The notes under the pieces are model-generated. The model worked only from the letters and a program-made list of their open reading frames with translations, searched no databases and was not told the origin of the DNA. From Actinomycetes bacterium (lineage in GTDB: Bacteria > Actinomycetota > Acidimicrobiia > Acidimicrobiales > Palsa-688): a stretch of DNA of 63,944 nt. The translations under genes and the position numbers were made by a program. Positions 52,976 through 61,833 of this stretch are shown here, one piece after another; position 1 is the stretch's first letter; each line of letters starts with the position of its first letter. The stretch lies in assembly GCA_021811865.1 (NCBI GenBank), contig JAKAQB010000015.1, positions 1 to 63,944 of the forward strand, read 5' to 3'.

Positions 52976-54046
52976 GTGGCCCGGATAGAGCTGCGCGGCC
53001 TGCACAAGCAGTTTGGCGGCGGGGTCGTCGCCCTCGACCGCTTGGACCTCGAGGTGGCGTCGGGCGAGTTCGTCTCGCTTCTCGGCCCGAGCGGCTGCGG
53101 GAAGACCACCGCCCTGCGGATCGTCGCCGGCTTCGAGTACCCCGACGAGGGGGAGGTGCTCGTCGACGGTGCCGACGTGCTCCACCTGCCCGCCAGCAGG
53201 CGCAACATGGGCATGGTGTTCCAGTCCTACAGCCTGTTCCCCAACATGTCGGCGAAGTCCAACGTCGAGTATCCGCTGCGCATCCGCCGCCAGCCCCGGG
53301 CCGAGCGCGACCGACGGGCGCGCGACCTGCTCGGGCTCGTCGGGCTGGCGAAGCAGGTCGACCGCTACCCACACCAGCTGTCTGGTGGCCAGCAGCAGCG
53401 GGTGGCGCTCGCCCGGGCCCTGGCCCACGAGCCGGGGGTGCTGCTGCTCGACGAGCCACTCTCGGCCCTCGACGCCAAGGTGCGGGTGCAGCTGCGCGAA
53501 GAGGTCCGACGCATCCAGCTGGAGCTGGGCATCACGACGCTCTACGTCACCCACGACCAGGAGGAGGCCCTGTCGATCTCCGACCGGGTTGCCGTGATGT
53601 CGGAGGGGCGGGTGGAACAGGTCGGGACGCCGGCGGAGGTGTACGTCCGCCCCCGCACGGCCTTCGTCGCCAGCTTCGTCGGCACCGTCAACCGGCTGGA
53701 GGCGCGTGTCGTCTCCAGCGTGGAGCGCACCGTCCGCTGCGGGGAGGTCGTGCTCACCGTCGGCGCCGACGTCTTCGACCACTCCGACGGCACCTCCGTC
53801 GCCCTCTACCTCCGCCCCGAGGACGTGGGGCTGCGCACGACGCTCAACGGCGACGGGGACAACGGCCTGCCTGGCCGGGTGCGCAGCGTCACGTTCCTCG
53901 GACCGGTCACCCGGGTCGGAGTCGACTGCGGGCTCGGGGCCCTCGTGGCGGACGTCTCGAGCGAGACCGCCCTCGGGCTCTCCCTGGACCAGCCCGTGTC
54001 GGTGGTCGTGGACTCGGCCCGGCTCCGCACCATCGCCGCTGGCTAA
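52976..54046 (+). CDS. ABC transporter ATP-binding protein (PotA-like)
   Basis: ATPase of 356 residues. Walker A is GPSGCGKTT, the signature is LSGGQQQR, Walker B is LLLDEP, and the switch His is in THDQEEAL. The C-terminal third is a TOBE_2-type regulatory domain (YLRPEDVGLRTTLNGDG), as in PotA, FbpC and AEP importers. Start GTG 52976 has GGAGGAG upstream. It closes the operon. Substrate is not fixed by the sequence; polyamine is suggested by the neighbouring agmatinase and decarboxylase genes. Confidence 0.92.
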   Translation: MARIELRGLHKQFGGGVVALDRLDLEVASGEFVSLLGPSGCGKTTALRIVAGFEYPDEGEVLVDGADVLHLPASRRNMGMVFQSYSLFPNMSAKSNVEYPLRIRRQPRAERDRRARDLLGLVGLAKQVDRYPHQLSGGQQQRVALARALAHEPGVLLLDEPLSALDAKVRVQLREEVRRIQLELGITTLYVTHDQEEALSISDRVAVMSEGRVEQVGTPAEVYVRPRTAFVASFVGTVNRLEARVVSSVERTVRCGEVVLTVGADVFDHSDGTSVALYLRPEDVGLRTTLNGDGDNGLPGRVRSVTFLGPVTRVGVDCGLGALVADVSSETALGLSLDQPVSVVVDSARLRTIAAG

Positions 54047-54048
54047 CT

Positions 54049-54066
54049 GCTAGCGCTAGCGCTAGC
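54049..54066. repeat. triple GCTAGC palindrome
   Basis: Three contiguous GCTAGC units make an 18-bp perfect palindrome two bases after the ATPase stop codon. It may fold as a hairpin terminator or be a protein-binding site. Confidence 0.6.
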
Positions 54067-54115
54067 CCAAATAGGGCATATCAGTCCTGAGCGCAACCAA
54101 AGCGAGCACCGTCAC

Positions 54116-54164
54116 GTTGTTTGGGCAGTTGTCTGCGATTATCGCGGTCAACTGCCCAAACAAC
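54116..54164. repeat. large inverted repeat between ABC operon and agmatinase
   Basis: GTTGTTTGGGCAGTTG (54116-54131) and CAACTGCCCAAACAAC (54149-54164) are 16-bp perfect inverted arms around a 17-nt loop. It lies between convergent genes and is more A/T-rich than its surroundings, like the palindrome at 26337-26385. Terminator or dispersed element are both possible. Confidence 0.75.
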
Positions 54165-54216
54165 GCGGCAGCGATCGCCCGTTGCCGACCTTGCCGATCC
54201 TGCCGGATCGTCGCGC

Positions 54217-54258
54217 CGCACGCCGGCCGCACGCCGGCCGCACGCCGGCCGCACGCCG
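54217..54258. repeat. 11-bp tandem repeat
   Basis: Nearly four copies of CGCACGCCGGC start at 54217, 54228, 54239 and 54250, just before the agmatinase stop. The unit length is not a multiple of three and the tract is non-coding. Confidence 0.7.
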
Positions 54259-54268
54259 CAACCCGGAC

Positions 54269-55237
54269 CTACCCGCCGGCCCTCCGGAGCGACTGCAATG
54301 CGAACAGCCCGGTGAGGTCGTAGACGAGGTTGGCGGCGGCCAGGGCGGTCAGTTCGGCGTGGTCGTAGGCGGGGGCCACCTCCACCACGTCGGCGCCGAC
54401 CAGGCGGATGCCGTCGAGGCCGCGCAGGATGGCCATCAGCTCCCGGCTCGTCAACCCGCCCGGTTCGGGGGTTCCCGTGCCTGGTGCGTGGGCGGGGTCG
54501 AGCACGTCTATGTCGATGCTCACGTAGACCGGCCGCTCGCCCACCCGCGCCCGGATGCGCGCGACGGCGTCGGCCACGCCCCGCTCCTCGACGTCGATCG
54601 TCGTGATGGTGGCGAAGCCGAGGTCGTGGTCGGCCAGGAGGTCGTCGGGCGCGTAGAGGGGACCCCGGGTGCCGACGTGGGCTGAGCAGTCCAAGTCGAG
54701 CACCCCCTCCTCGACCGCCCGGCGGAACGGCGTGCCGTGGGTGTAGGGGGCGTCGAAGTAGGTGTCCCAGGTGTCCTGGTGGGCGTCGAAGTGGACGAGC
54801 GCCACCGGGCCGTGCCGGCCGGCGGTGGCCCGCAGCAGGGGCAGGGCGACGGTGTGGTCGCCGCCGAGCGCGACCAGGTGGTCCGCCCGTCCGAGCAGCT
54901 CGGCGACGCCATGCGCGATCGTCTCGATCGCCTCGGCGATCGAGAAGGGGTTGGCCGGAATGTCGCCGGCGTCGGCCACCTGCTGGACCGCCCACGGCTG
55001 CACCGCGAGGGCGGGGTGGTAGGGGCGGAGAAGCTTGGAGCCGGCTCGGATCGCCTGCGGGCCGAAGCGGGCCCCCGGCCGGTAGGAGACCCCGGAGTCG
55101 AACGGTATGCCGACGATCGCGACCGCGGCCCGCCCGACCGCGTCGAGGGTGGGGAGGCGGCCGAACGTGTCGGGGCCGGCAAAGCGGGGGATGCGACGTC
55201 CGTCCGGGGGGCCGGCAGGCGGGGACGAGGATGGCAC
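54269..55237 (-). CDS. speB: agmatinase (arginase family)
   Basis: Mn-dependent ureohydrolase of 322 residues. The metal motifs are complete: [29 protein letters not shown] and [20 protein letters not shown]. The agmatinase/arginase subgroup shows in [19 protein letters not shown] near the N-terminus. It would release urea from agmatine to give putrescine, or from a related guanidino compound. The neighbouring Orn/Lys/Arg-type decarboxylase supports agmatine. The start ATG 55237 is 9 bp after the MaoC stop. Related guanidinobutyrase cannot be excluded. Confidence 0.88.
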   Translation of the reverse strand: MPSSSPPAGPPDGRRIPRFAGPDTFGRLPTLDAVGRAAVAIVGIPFDSGVSYRPGARFGPQAIRAGSKLLRPYHPALAVQPWAVQQVADAGDIPANPFSIAEAIETIAHGVAELLGRADHLVALGGDHTVALPLLRATAGRHGPVALVHFDAHQDTWDTYFDAPYTHGTPFRRAVEEGVLDLDCSAHVGTRGPLYAPDDLLADHDLGFATITTIDVEERGVADAVARIRARVGERPVYVSIDIDVLDPAHAPGTGTPEPGGLTSRELMAILRGLDGIRLVGADVVEVAPAYDHAELTALAAANLVYDLTGLFALQSLRRAGG

Positions 55238-55246
55238 GCCGCAGTC

Positions 55247-55783
55247 TTACTCGCGGTCGCCGTCGATCGGCCGCTCCGGCTCGGGGAAGGCGTCGGTCGC
55301 CTGCGGTGCGCCGCGCTTGTAGACGTAGAAGCTCCGCCGGAAGGACAGGACCTCGTTGCCGTGCTGGTTGAGGCTCCGGGTGCGCACGCCCACGATCCCG
55401 GCGTGGCGGCGGGACTGCGACTCCCGCTTGTCGAGCACCACCGACTCCGACCAGAGGGTGTCGCCGACGAACACGGGATGGGTGAAGCGCACCTCGTCGA
55501 AGCCGAGGTTGGCGAAGGCGTTCTGCGACAGGTCTGTGACGCTCTGGCCGACGGCGAGGGCCAGGGTGAGGGTCGAGACGACCAGAGGCCGGTTGAGCTC
55601 CGAGCGGCGGGCGTACTCGACGTTGAAGTGGATCTGGTTGGTGTTCATCGTGAGCAACGTGAACCAGGTGTTGTCCGCCTCGCCCAGCGTGCGGCCGAGC
55701 GGATGGCGGTACACGTCGCCAGCGGTGAAGTCCTCGAAGTAGCGGCCCTCCCAGCCGGCCTGAACGGGCATGCCCGCCATCAT
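55247..55783 (-). CDS. MaoC-like hot-dog dehydratase
   Basis: Hot-dog-fold protein of 178 residues of the MaoC family that hydrates or dehydrates acyl-CoA thioesters. The N-terminal YFEDFTAGDVYRHPLGRTLG and the helix with NTNQIHFNVEYA give the family, with an Asn-Xaa-Xaa-Xaa-His hydratase pattern. The second strand block is DEVRFTHPVFVGDTLWSESV. It is wedged between the decarboxylase and agmatinase genes on the same strand, an unusual neighbour for polyamine genes. Substrate is unknown. Confidence 0.87.
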   Translation of the reverse strand: MMAGMPVQAGWEGRYFEDFTAGDVYRHPLGRTLGEADNTWFTLLTMNTNQIHFNVEYARRSELNRPLVVSTLTLALAVGQSVTDLSQNAFANLGFDEVRFTHPVFVGDTLWSESVVLDKRESQSRRHAGIVGVRTRSLNQHGNEVLSFRRSFYVYKRGAPQATDAFPEPERPIDGDRE

Positions 55784-55830
55784 GGCACCCGGTCGGCGCT
55801 GCGACGCCAGCCCAGCGGCCGACGTGCGCG

Positions 55831-57270
55831 TCAGCGTCGTAGGACGTCGAGGGTCCGCAGCGTCGGATCGGCGGCGTAGGCGATGCGGATGCCGTCGGCG
55901 GCCGCCGCCGAGAGGGCGTCGAAGGCCTCGGCGGTGACGAGCTCGCCGGGGGCGAGGACGGGGATGCCGGGCGGGTAGGGCGCGACGAGCTCGGCGCTGA
56001 CCCGCCCGACGGCGTCGGCGGCGGGGACGCGCTCGGCATCGGCGAAGAACGCCTCCCGGGGCGTGACGACCATCTCCGCTTGCACCGTCCAGCTGGCGGC
56101 CGGGGCGATCCGCCGGGGCGCGCCGCGGTGAGCTTCGACGGTCTGGGCGAGGATCTCTCCGAAAGCCTCCACGTCACCAGGTGAGTCGGCCATGGTCACG
56201 AGGGCCGTGATCGTGTCCCGATCGGCCATCTCCACGGGGCATCCGGAAACGATCAGATCGCCCTCGACTGCCACCCCGTGGGCACCCGCCCCGGCGAGCA
56301 CGACGGCAAGCTTCGCGGGGTCGACGCCCGGGCCTTCGAGGACGCCGAGGCCGGGCACGTCGGCGAGGCGACGGCGCGCCGCTGCGACCGAGTCGAGCAT
56401 CTGGCCGGCGAGCTTCTCGCCGTCGCGCTCGAGCAGGGCTCGGCTGGCGTCGATGCTGGCGAGGATCTGACCGGCGGGGCTGGTGGTGCACGTCGCCTCG
56501 AAGGCGCGCCCCAGCCGGTCCGGGTCGAGGCGCGCCGTGCGGGCGAGGACGATCGCCGCCTGGCTGTACGCCGGCAGGACCTTGTGGGCGCTGGTCACGA
56601 GGGCGTCGGCGCCGGCCGCAAGTGCGTGCGGCGGGAGGTCGGGGTGGAAGCCGAAGTGCGCCGCCCACGCCGCGTCGACGACGAGCGGGACGCCGGCGGC
56701 GTGGGCGGCGTCGGCCAGGGTGGCGATCTCGGAGTGGGTCCCCACGTAGGACGGGTCCCCGACCAGCACGGCGACCGCCCGGGGGTGGTCCTGCAGTGCC
56801 GCGCTCACGGTGGCGGCGTCGACGCCTGCGGGAAGGCCCGTAGCAGGATCGATCCGTGGACGGACCCACACCGGGCGCAACCCGGCTAGAACGAGGCCGA
56901 GGAGCATCGAGCGGTGGAGGGTTCGGCTGACGACGACCTCGTCGCCGGGGTGGCCGACGGCGAGGGCGAGGGCCTGGTTGCCGTGGGTCGAGCCGCCGAC
57001 CGAGAACCGGCAGAGATCGGCGCCCCACAGCTCCGCCGCCCGGCGCTCCGCGTCGAGCAGGTACCCGTGGGCCAGCTTGACGGTGTCGACCCCACCGGAC
57101 AGGGCGGCGTCCCCGGCGACGGCCGCCCCGGTGAGATCCGTGCGCCCCTTGTGGCCGGGGGTCATCATCGGGTGCTGGCCCGGGCCCCGCCGCGCGAGCG
57201 CCCGCAGGTAGGCGGCAAACAGTGGCGCGTCGGAGGCGAGCTCCAGCGGGTCGCGAGGGTCCGGGGCCAT
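55831..57270 (-). CDS. Orn/Lys/Arg decarboxylase family PLP enzyme
   Basis: Fold-type I PLP enzyme of 479 residues resembling the short, SpeA-like Orn/Lys/Arg decarboxylases. HPMMTPGHKGRTDL is the family N-terminal signature. The PLP lysine is K230 in LVTSAHKVLPAYSQAAI, and the ring-stacking/aspartate region is VPLVVDAAWAAHFGFHP; the usual DEAHG reads DAAWA. With the downstream agmatinase, arginine to agmatine to putrescine is the likeliest route. Lysine or ornithine use is not excluded. The start is ATG 57270. Confidence 0.85.
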   Translation of the reverse strand: MAPDPRDPLELASDAPLFAAYLRALARRGPGQHPMMTPGHKGRTDLTGAAVAGDAALSGGVDTVKLAHGYLLDAERRAAELWGADLCRFSVGGSTHGNQALALAVGHPGDEVVVSRTLHRSMLLGLVLAGLRPVWVRPRIDPATGLPAGVDAATVSAALQDHPRAVAVLVGDPSYVGTHSEIATLADAAHAAGVPLVVDAAWAAHFGFHPDLPPHALAAGADALVTSAHKVLPAYSQAAIVLARTARLDPDRLGRAFEATCTTSPAGQILASIDASRALLERDGEKLAGQMLDSVAAARRRLADVPGLGVLEGPGVDPAKLAVVLAGAGAHGVAVEGDLIVSGCPVEMADRDTITALVTMADSPGDVEAFGEILAQTVEAHRGAPRRIAPAASWTVQAEMVVTPREAFFADAERVPAADAVGRVSAELVAPYPPGIPVLAPGELVTAEAFDALSAAAADGIRIAYAADPTLRTLDVLRR

Positions 57271-57335
57271 GCCGTGCGAGCCTAGGGGCCCGGTCGGCTA
57301 CGCCGCCGCGCCGGCGCCTGGCGTAGGGTGCGGCT

Positions 57336-57776
57336 GTGGAGCTCTCCGATGTCGACGCCATCGCCGCGGCCGAGCAGTACCTCGCCGTGGTCACCACGAC
57401 CCGGGCGAACGGCAGCGCCCAGGCGTCGGTCGTCAACGCCGGCGTGCACCGGCACCCCGTCAGCGGCGAGCCGGCGGTCGCGTTCGTCACCTACGGTCGC
57501 GCCAAGCTCTCCAACCTCCGCCGGCGCCCCCGCGCCACGCTCGTCTTCCGGAGCGGGTGGCGGTGGGTGGCCGTCGAGGGCTCCGTCGAGCTGTGCGGTC
57601 CCGACGACGAGCTGCCGGGCGCCGACCCCTCCCGCCTCCCCGAGCTCCTACGATCGGTGTTCCGCGCCGCTGGTGGCGCGCACGACGACTGGGAGGAGTA
57701 CGACCGGGTGATGCGCGAGCAGCGGCGCACCGCCGTGTTCGTCCGGCCGGACCGGATCTACTCCAACCCCGCCTGA
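57336..57776 (+). CDS. PPOX-class F420-dependent-type oxidoreductase
   Basis: Split-barrel flavin/deazaflavin-binding protein of 146 residues of the PPOX class (LAVVTTTRANGSAQASVVNA, RAKLSNLRRRPRATLVFRSG, WVAVEGSVELCG). Members mostly use F420 in actinobacteria. The C-terminal RTAVFVRPDRIYSN is typical. The start is GTG 57336. It is divergent from the decarboxylase. Reaction and substrate are unknown. Confidence 0.87.
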   Translation: MELSDVDAIAAAEQYLAVVTTTRANGSAQASVVNAGVHRHPVSGEPAVAFVTYGRAKLSNLRRRPRATLVFRSGWRWVAVEGSVELCGPDDELPGADPSRLPELLRSVFRAAGGAHDDWEEYDRVMREQRRTAVFVRPDRIYSNPA

Positions 57777-57926
57777 GCCCTGGCGCGGCGGAAGTGGCTG
57801 GCTGGCGCCGGGAAAGCCGGGATGGGCGGGTGCGCGTGGACGGCGCCCCGCCTCAAAGGCAGGGCCGCTGCCAGGCAGGCGCTCCACGCCCGGGCGGCCG
57901 GGCACTCCCGAGGCGTCGCCTTTCTC

Positions 57927-58559
57927 CTACACCACCAGGCGCCGGCGGAACCGGGTGAACAGCTCGCCGCTGCGGCTCGTCACCTCCCCTGCCGGCTCCC
58001 AGCCGAGGTGCTCGTAGAAGCGGCGCGCCGCCTGGTCCGGCGGCGTCACGAGCACCAGCTCCTCCACGCCGGCACGCCGGGCGGCACTCTCGGCGGCCTC
58101 GACCAGCGCCCGTCCGATCCCTGCCCCCTGCATCTCCGGGGCCACGAGCAAGTGCGTCACCTCCCCCACCCGCGCCGGCGGGTCGGCTGCGGCGTTGGCC
58201 GGCGTCACCGCCCGGGCGACGCCCCTGGCGTAGCGGGCGACACGGGTCCGCACCAGCGTGGCGGCGAGTCCGGGCCGGCGGGCCGAGGCGAGCACCATCC
58301 GCACCGCCAGGCGAGCCCCGTGCCTGCGGACCATGGCCGCGCTGTGACCGGCGGGGTCCACCGCTCCGAGGAGCAGGCCCGTAAGGCGACCGTCACCGCC
58401 GAGCGCGGCCAGCGCCAAGCCGCCCGGAGCGTCGATCCACGCCCGGTAGTAGGAGCGCAGGAATCCCTGTCCGAAGCGCGAGATGAACTCCGTGCCAAGC
58501 ACCTCGGCGTGGAGCGCGGCCGCCTCCCCGCAGTCACGGGGTGCCAGGGGACGGATCAC
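57927..58559 (-). CDS. GNAT-family N-acetyltransferase
   Basis: Acetyltransferase of about 210 residues. Motif A is LLVAPEMQGAGIGRALVEAA, and the C-terminal block is QAARRFYEHLGWEPAGEVTS. The central region (LAATLVRTRVARYARGVARA) is a helix-rich insert. Start GTG 58559 is used; a longer frame begins at 58592 but overlaps the A/T-rich region in front of the SGNH gene. Substrate is unknown. Confidence 0.85.
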   Translation of the reverse strand: MIRPLAPRDCGEAAALHAEVLGTEFISRFGQGFLRSYYRAWIDAPGGLALAALGGDGRLTGLLLGAVDPAGHSAAMVRRHGARLAVRMVLASARRPGLAATLVRTRVARYARGVARAVTPANAAADPPARVGEVTHLLVAPEMQGAGIGRALVEAAESAARRAGVEELVLVTPPDQAARRFYEHLGWEPAGEVTSRSGELFTRFRRRLVV

Positions 58560-58723
58560 CAGGCCACCCGTACCGCGACGCGGAGGCCCCAAAGGCTAAG
58601 AAAAGGGAAACATATGGTAGGGTTGGACCTTCTGGCCTCGTGCAGCTTGCCATGCTGTCCGGCGATGACGCCCACGGTCGAGCGCTCACCCGCCGCGAGG
58701 GCCGGTCGGGAGGTGGGCGCTCC

Positions 58724-60565
58724 ATGGCGGTGAGGGGCCGGCGCGCCGCGGGTGCGCTGATGGCACTCGCCCTCACCTCCGCACTCCTGACCGGGTGGCT
58801 GACGAGCGCCTCGGGGGCCTCCAACGGGGCTTCGGTGTCCGGCCCGTCGGGCGTCTCCGCCACCTCCGGGACACCGGGGGCGTCGGCCGTCTCGGGGGCG
58901 TCGGCCGTCTCGGGGGCGTCGGCCGTCTCGGGGGCGTCGGCCGTCTCGGGGGCGTCGGCCGTCTCGGGGGCGTCGGGGGGTGCCGGCCAGGGCGGGGCGC
59001 ACTGGGTGGTCGCATGGACCTCCGCCATGGCGTGGCGGGCACCCGGGCCCGCCACCAACGCCACCGTCCGCCAGATCGTTCCCCTGGGCGCGGGCGGCAC
59101 GGCCGTGCGGGTGCAGCTGTCCAACCTCTTCGGCGCCGGCCCCCTCACCGTCGGGGAAGCGACGGTGGCGGTGGACGAGCAGGGCGCGGCGGTGGTCCCG
59201 GGCACGGTCCAGCCGTTGACCTTCGGCGGCTCGCAGACGGTGACGATCCCGGCGGGCTCCACGGCGACCAGCGACCCGGCGGCCATCGGCGTCACTGCGG
59301 GCGAGCAGCTCGCCGTCAGCGTGTACGTGCCGGGCACGGCCGCGGTCACCGCCCACTACGACGCCGGCCCGATGTCGTACGGAGCGGATCTCGCCGGCAA
59401 CCTCACGCAGCAGGAGTCTGGCGCCGGGTTCCGGCTGCCGTCCACCTGGGACCGCTGGGTGTCAGCGGTCATGGTGGCCACCCCGTCGGACCAGGCTACG
59501 GTCGTCATCGGCGACTCGATCAGTGACGGCTTCAACGTGGCCTGCGGGCGCTCCCCCATCTGCCAGCTCACAGACCCGTGGCCGGAGATCCTCGACGGGC
59601 GCCTGCGGCGGCTGCCGAGCGACCAGCGGGTGTCGGTCGTCGACGAGTCCATCACCGCCAACACCCTCACCCCGATCGCCACGCCGACCGGCGACGAGTA
59701 CCGGGGCGGGGGCGGCGGGCCGCCCGGCATCACGCGCATCTCCGCCGCCTTGCGGCTGCCCGGCGTGGACCGCGTCGTCGTGCTGCTCGGGACCAACGAC
59801 CTGTGGTTCGGCGCCACCGCCGCCCAGGTCATCGCCGGCTACCGCAACCTCCTCGCCCAGGCCAAGGCTGCTCACGTCGGTGTCATCGGGGTGACACTGC
59901 TGCCCCGCGCCGGGAGCGAAGGCTGGACGCCGCTCATGGAGCAGTACCGCCAGCAGGTCAACCACTGGATCCTCACGTCCAAGGCGTTCCCTGTCGTGGT
60001 CAACCTGGCGGCGGTGGTGGCGAACGTCTACAACGGCGCCTGCAACCCCACCCAGATGTACCCGCCGTACGACTCCGGCGACCACCTGCACCCGAACACC
60101 GCCGGCCAGACCGCCATGGCCGACGCCGTCCCGACCACCCTGCTGGGTGCTGGGCCGGCGCCGGCGGCGGCGCCGCTCGTCTCGGTGACACCCACGCCGC
60201 ACTGCCCCCATCCGGCGGTGGTGACCGTCAACGCGCCCTTCCCGGTGGCGGCCACGTCAACGAGCGTCCCGCCGACCACCGCGGCGACGACGACGGCGCC
60301 ATCCACGGTCCCGCCGACGACACCGGCCACCGCCCCTGCGACGGCGGCGCCGCACACCCGCCCGGCGGCGGCCGCTGGCACGGGCCCGCCCGGCTGGGCA
60401 GCGCCGGCGGCCGGCGTGGGCCTGCTGCTCGTCGGCCTCGGCCTGAGCGCACGACGACGACGGGGCCGGCGGGCGCGCCGGCCCCGCGCCGGCGGCCGGC
60501 GGCCGGTGGGCAAGGAACCGGCCGGCATGCCCTCCGGCCACCGGGGGCGGTGGCCTACGCCATAG
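58724..60565 (+). CDS. secreted SGNH/GDSL hydrolase with C-terminal anchor
   Basis: Exported hydrolase of 613 residues. A signal peptide (AAGALMALALTSALLTGWLT) is followed by five repeats of Ser-Gly-Ala-Ser-Ala-Val and a beta-sandwich domain. The SGNH domain has the nucleophile block VVIGDSISDGF, the glycine/asparagine blocks including LLGTNDLWFG, and SGDHLHPNTAGQ with the catalytic Asp-x-x-His. The C-terminal 120 residues are Ala/Pro/Thr-rich and end in a membrane segment plus RRRRGRR, suggesting surface anchoring. It likely deacylates sugars or lipids. ATG 58724 is chosen by the signal peptide. Confidence 0.9.
   Translation: MAVRGRRAAGALMALALTSALLTGWLTSASGASNGASVSGPSGVSATSGTPGASAVSGASAVSGASAVSGASAVSGASAVSGASGGAGQGGAHWVVAWTSAMAWRAPGPATNATVRQIVPLGAGGTAVRVQLSNLFGAGPLTVGEATVAVDEQGAAVVPGTVQPLTFGGSQTVTIPAGSTATSDPAAIGVTAGEQLAVSVYVPGTAAVTAHYDAGPMSYGADLAGNLTQQESGAGFRLPSTWDRWVSAVMVATPSDQATVVIGDSISDGFNVACGRSPICQLTDPWPEILDGRLRRLPSDQRVSVVDESITANTLTPIATPTGDEYRGGGGGPPGITRISAALRLPGVDRVVVLLGTNDLWFGATAAQVIAGYRNLLAQAKAAHVGVIGVTLLPRAGSEGWTPLMEQYRQQVNHWILTSKAFPVVVNLAAVVANVYNGACNPTQMYPPYDSGDHLHPNTAGQTAMADAVPTTLLGAGPAPAAAPLVSVTPTPHCPHPAVVTVNAPFPVAATSTSVPPTTAATTTAPSTVPPTTPATAPATAAPHTRPAAAAGTGPPGWAAPAAGVGLLLVGLGLSARRRRGRRARRPRAGGRRPVGKEPAGMPSGHRGRWPTP
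58876..58976. repeat. 18-bp tandem repeat in SGNH hydrolase gene
   Basis: Five near-perfect copies of GGGGGCGTCGGCCGTCTC follow the signal-peptide region and encode Gly-Ala-Ser-Ala-Val-Ser. The unit keeps the frame, so copy number may vary. Confidence 0.85.
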
Positions 60566-60582
60566 CCACCGGGGGCGGTGGC
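60536..60582 (+). terminator. duplicated hairpins at the end of the SGNH gene
   Basis: GGCCACC-GGGGGC-GGTGGCC (60536-60555) and GCCACC-GGGGGC-GGTGGC (60565-60582) are two copies of the same hairpin, one either side of the stop codon. They are the only notable structures in the 320-bp gap up to 60886, which holds no gene. Confidence 0.55.
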
Positions 60583-60886
60583 AGGGACCTTTCCCCGGCC
60601 ACCCCCGCGACCGCCTTCTCGGCGTCGGCATCACCGTGGGGGAGGTGCAGCGACCGGAGCCGCTCGAGGGGATCAAGGAGGCGAGGCACACGCCGGACTG
60701 AGGTGGCCGGGCTGGAGGTGAAGGACGTCGAGCCAGGATCCGCCGGCTGCCGAGGTGCCCGCCCCGAGGGACTGATCTGAGTCGTCGAAGCCGTCGTCGG
60801 CCACCGCCCAGCGGCGACCCCTATCGACGTCCCTGCGTTCGCCCTCCCGTGGGGTCAAACCCCAACTCGACAGCGGGGCCGCCGTC

Positions 60887-61255
60887 TCACGTGGCCGGTC
60901 GCGAGATGCTGACGTTCGCCCCGAAGTCGTAGAACACGGTCCAAGAGGTCGCCCGCTTGGAGCGGAAGTGCATAGCCTTGCCGAGCTCGGACTGGGTGAT
61001 GCTGTAGCGCACGATGCGCCCGTCGCTGCTGACGAAGACGACGACCCGTGGATTCACAATCGTCATCCCCTTGAACGTCGCCGTCGGCCGGGTGATCGTG
61101 TACACCGAGACCGGCTGGCCCCTGAACGTCGAGTGGCCCGAGAAGCGGTAGGTGCCGTTGCGGCCGCCGACGTCGACCTGGAGGACGGAGAGGGCTGAGT
61201 CGGCGACCGGCTGGCTGCGCCAGCGGGTCGCGAACGCGTCCTCGGAGCTCAGGTG
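60887..61255 (-). pseudogene. 3' remnant of an unknown lipoprotein-like gene
   Basis: About 115 codons, from near 61255 down to the TGA at 60887, encode a plausible beta-rich C-terminus (VSVYTITRPTATFKGMTIVN, PRVVVFVSSDGRIVRYSITQ, VFYDFGANVSISRPAT). The end resembles LolA-fold lipoproteins, tentatively. No start codon precedes this part other than internal ones, and upstream of 61255 the frame turns into the antisense of the antitoxin gene. The 5' part appears lost. Confidence 0.5.
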
Positions 61256-61477
61256 TGGGAGGTCATCGAAGGCGTCGGCGGCGGCGACGTTCCCCCCGCG
61301 GAACGGATCAGCCGGGCGGTCGAGGTCTTCGGGCTTCCCCGCCACCTCGTCGAGGCCGCGCTCGCCTACTACGCCGAGTTCACCGACGAGATCGACGCCC
61401 AGGTGGACGCCAACCGCAGCGTGGCCAAGCAGGCAGAGGCCCAGTGGCGGCGCCAGCAAGACCTCCTCGCGAGGTGA
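61253..61477 (+). CDS. antitoxin-like protein (probably 5'-truncated)
   Basis: Protein of 74 residues from GTG 61253. The C-terminal two-thirds is typical of DUF433-like antitoxins: VEVFGLPRHLVEAALAYYAE followed by FTDEIDAQVDANRSVAKQAE. Homology appears to continue upstream of the GTG (reading RERVLGAQVWEVIEGV) until an in-frame TGA at 61196-61198, with no ATG, GTG or TTG in between, so the 5' end seems lost. The stop overlaps the toxin-like start by 4 bp. It probably binds the PIN-like protein. Confidence 0.7.
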   Translation: MWEVIEGVGGGDVPPAERISRAVEVFGLPRHLVEAALAYYAEFTDEIDAQVDANRSVAKQAEAQWRRQQDLLAR

Positions 61478-61833
61478 AGCTCCTCCTCGACGCGCACCAC
61501 TCCCGCCTGGCCGGCGACCGGCTTCGAGCCGCCGGCCACGACGTGACCGCCGCAGCCGATGACCCGGTGCTCGCATCTCTGCCCGACGAGGAGCTCCTGC
61601 GAGCAGCGGCTCACGCCGGACAGGCCGTGGTCACCGAGAACGCCCGCGACTTCGATCGCATCATCCGAGCGTGGGCGGTCGCCGGCGAGCACCACGCCGG
61701 CGTCGTGTTCACCTCCCCACGCCGCTATCACCGGGGCAGCAGTTCGTACCCAGCCAACCTGGTGAGCACGCTCGAGGCCCTGATCGCCCATCCTCCTTCC
61801 GGGGACCTCGACTGGGTGCACCGGCTCCCCTAA
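61474..61833 (+). CDS. DUF5615 PIN-like toxin
   Basis: Protein of 119 residues, GTG 61474. It matches the DUF5615 PIN-like pattern: MKLLLDAHHSRLAGDRLRAA, the central PDEELLRAAAHAGQAVVTEN and NARDFDRI with conserved acids at D6, about D38 and D58. Such proteins are predicted nucleases paired with DUF433-like antitoxins. Translation is coupled to the upstream gene. The region 61834-62060 behind it has no gene or clear structure. Confidence 0.85.
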   Translation: MKLLLDAHHSRLAGDRLRAAGHDVTAAADDPVLASLPDEELLRAAAHAGQAVVTENARDFDRIIRAWAVAGEHHAGVVFTSPRRYHRGSSSYPANLVSTLEALIAHPPSGDLDWVHRLP

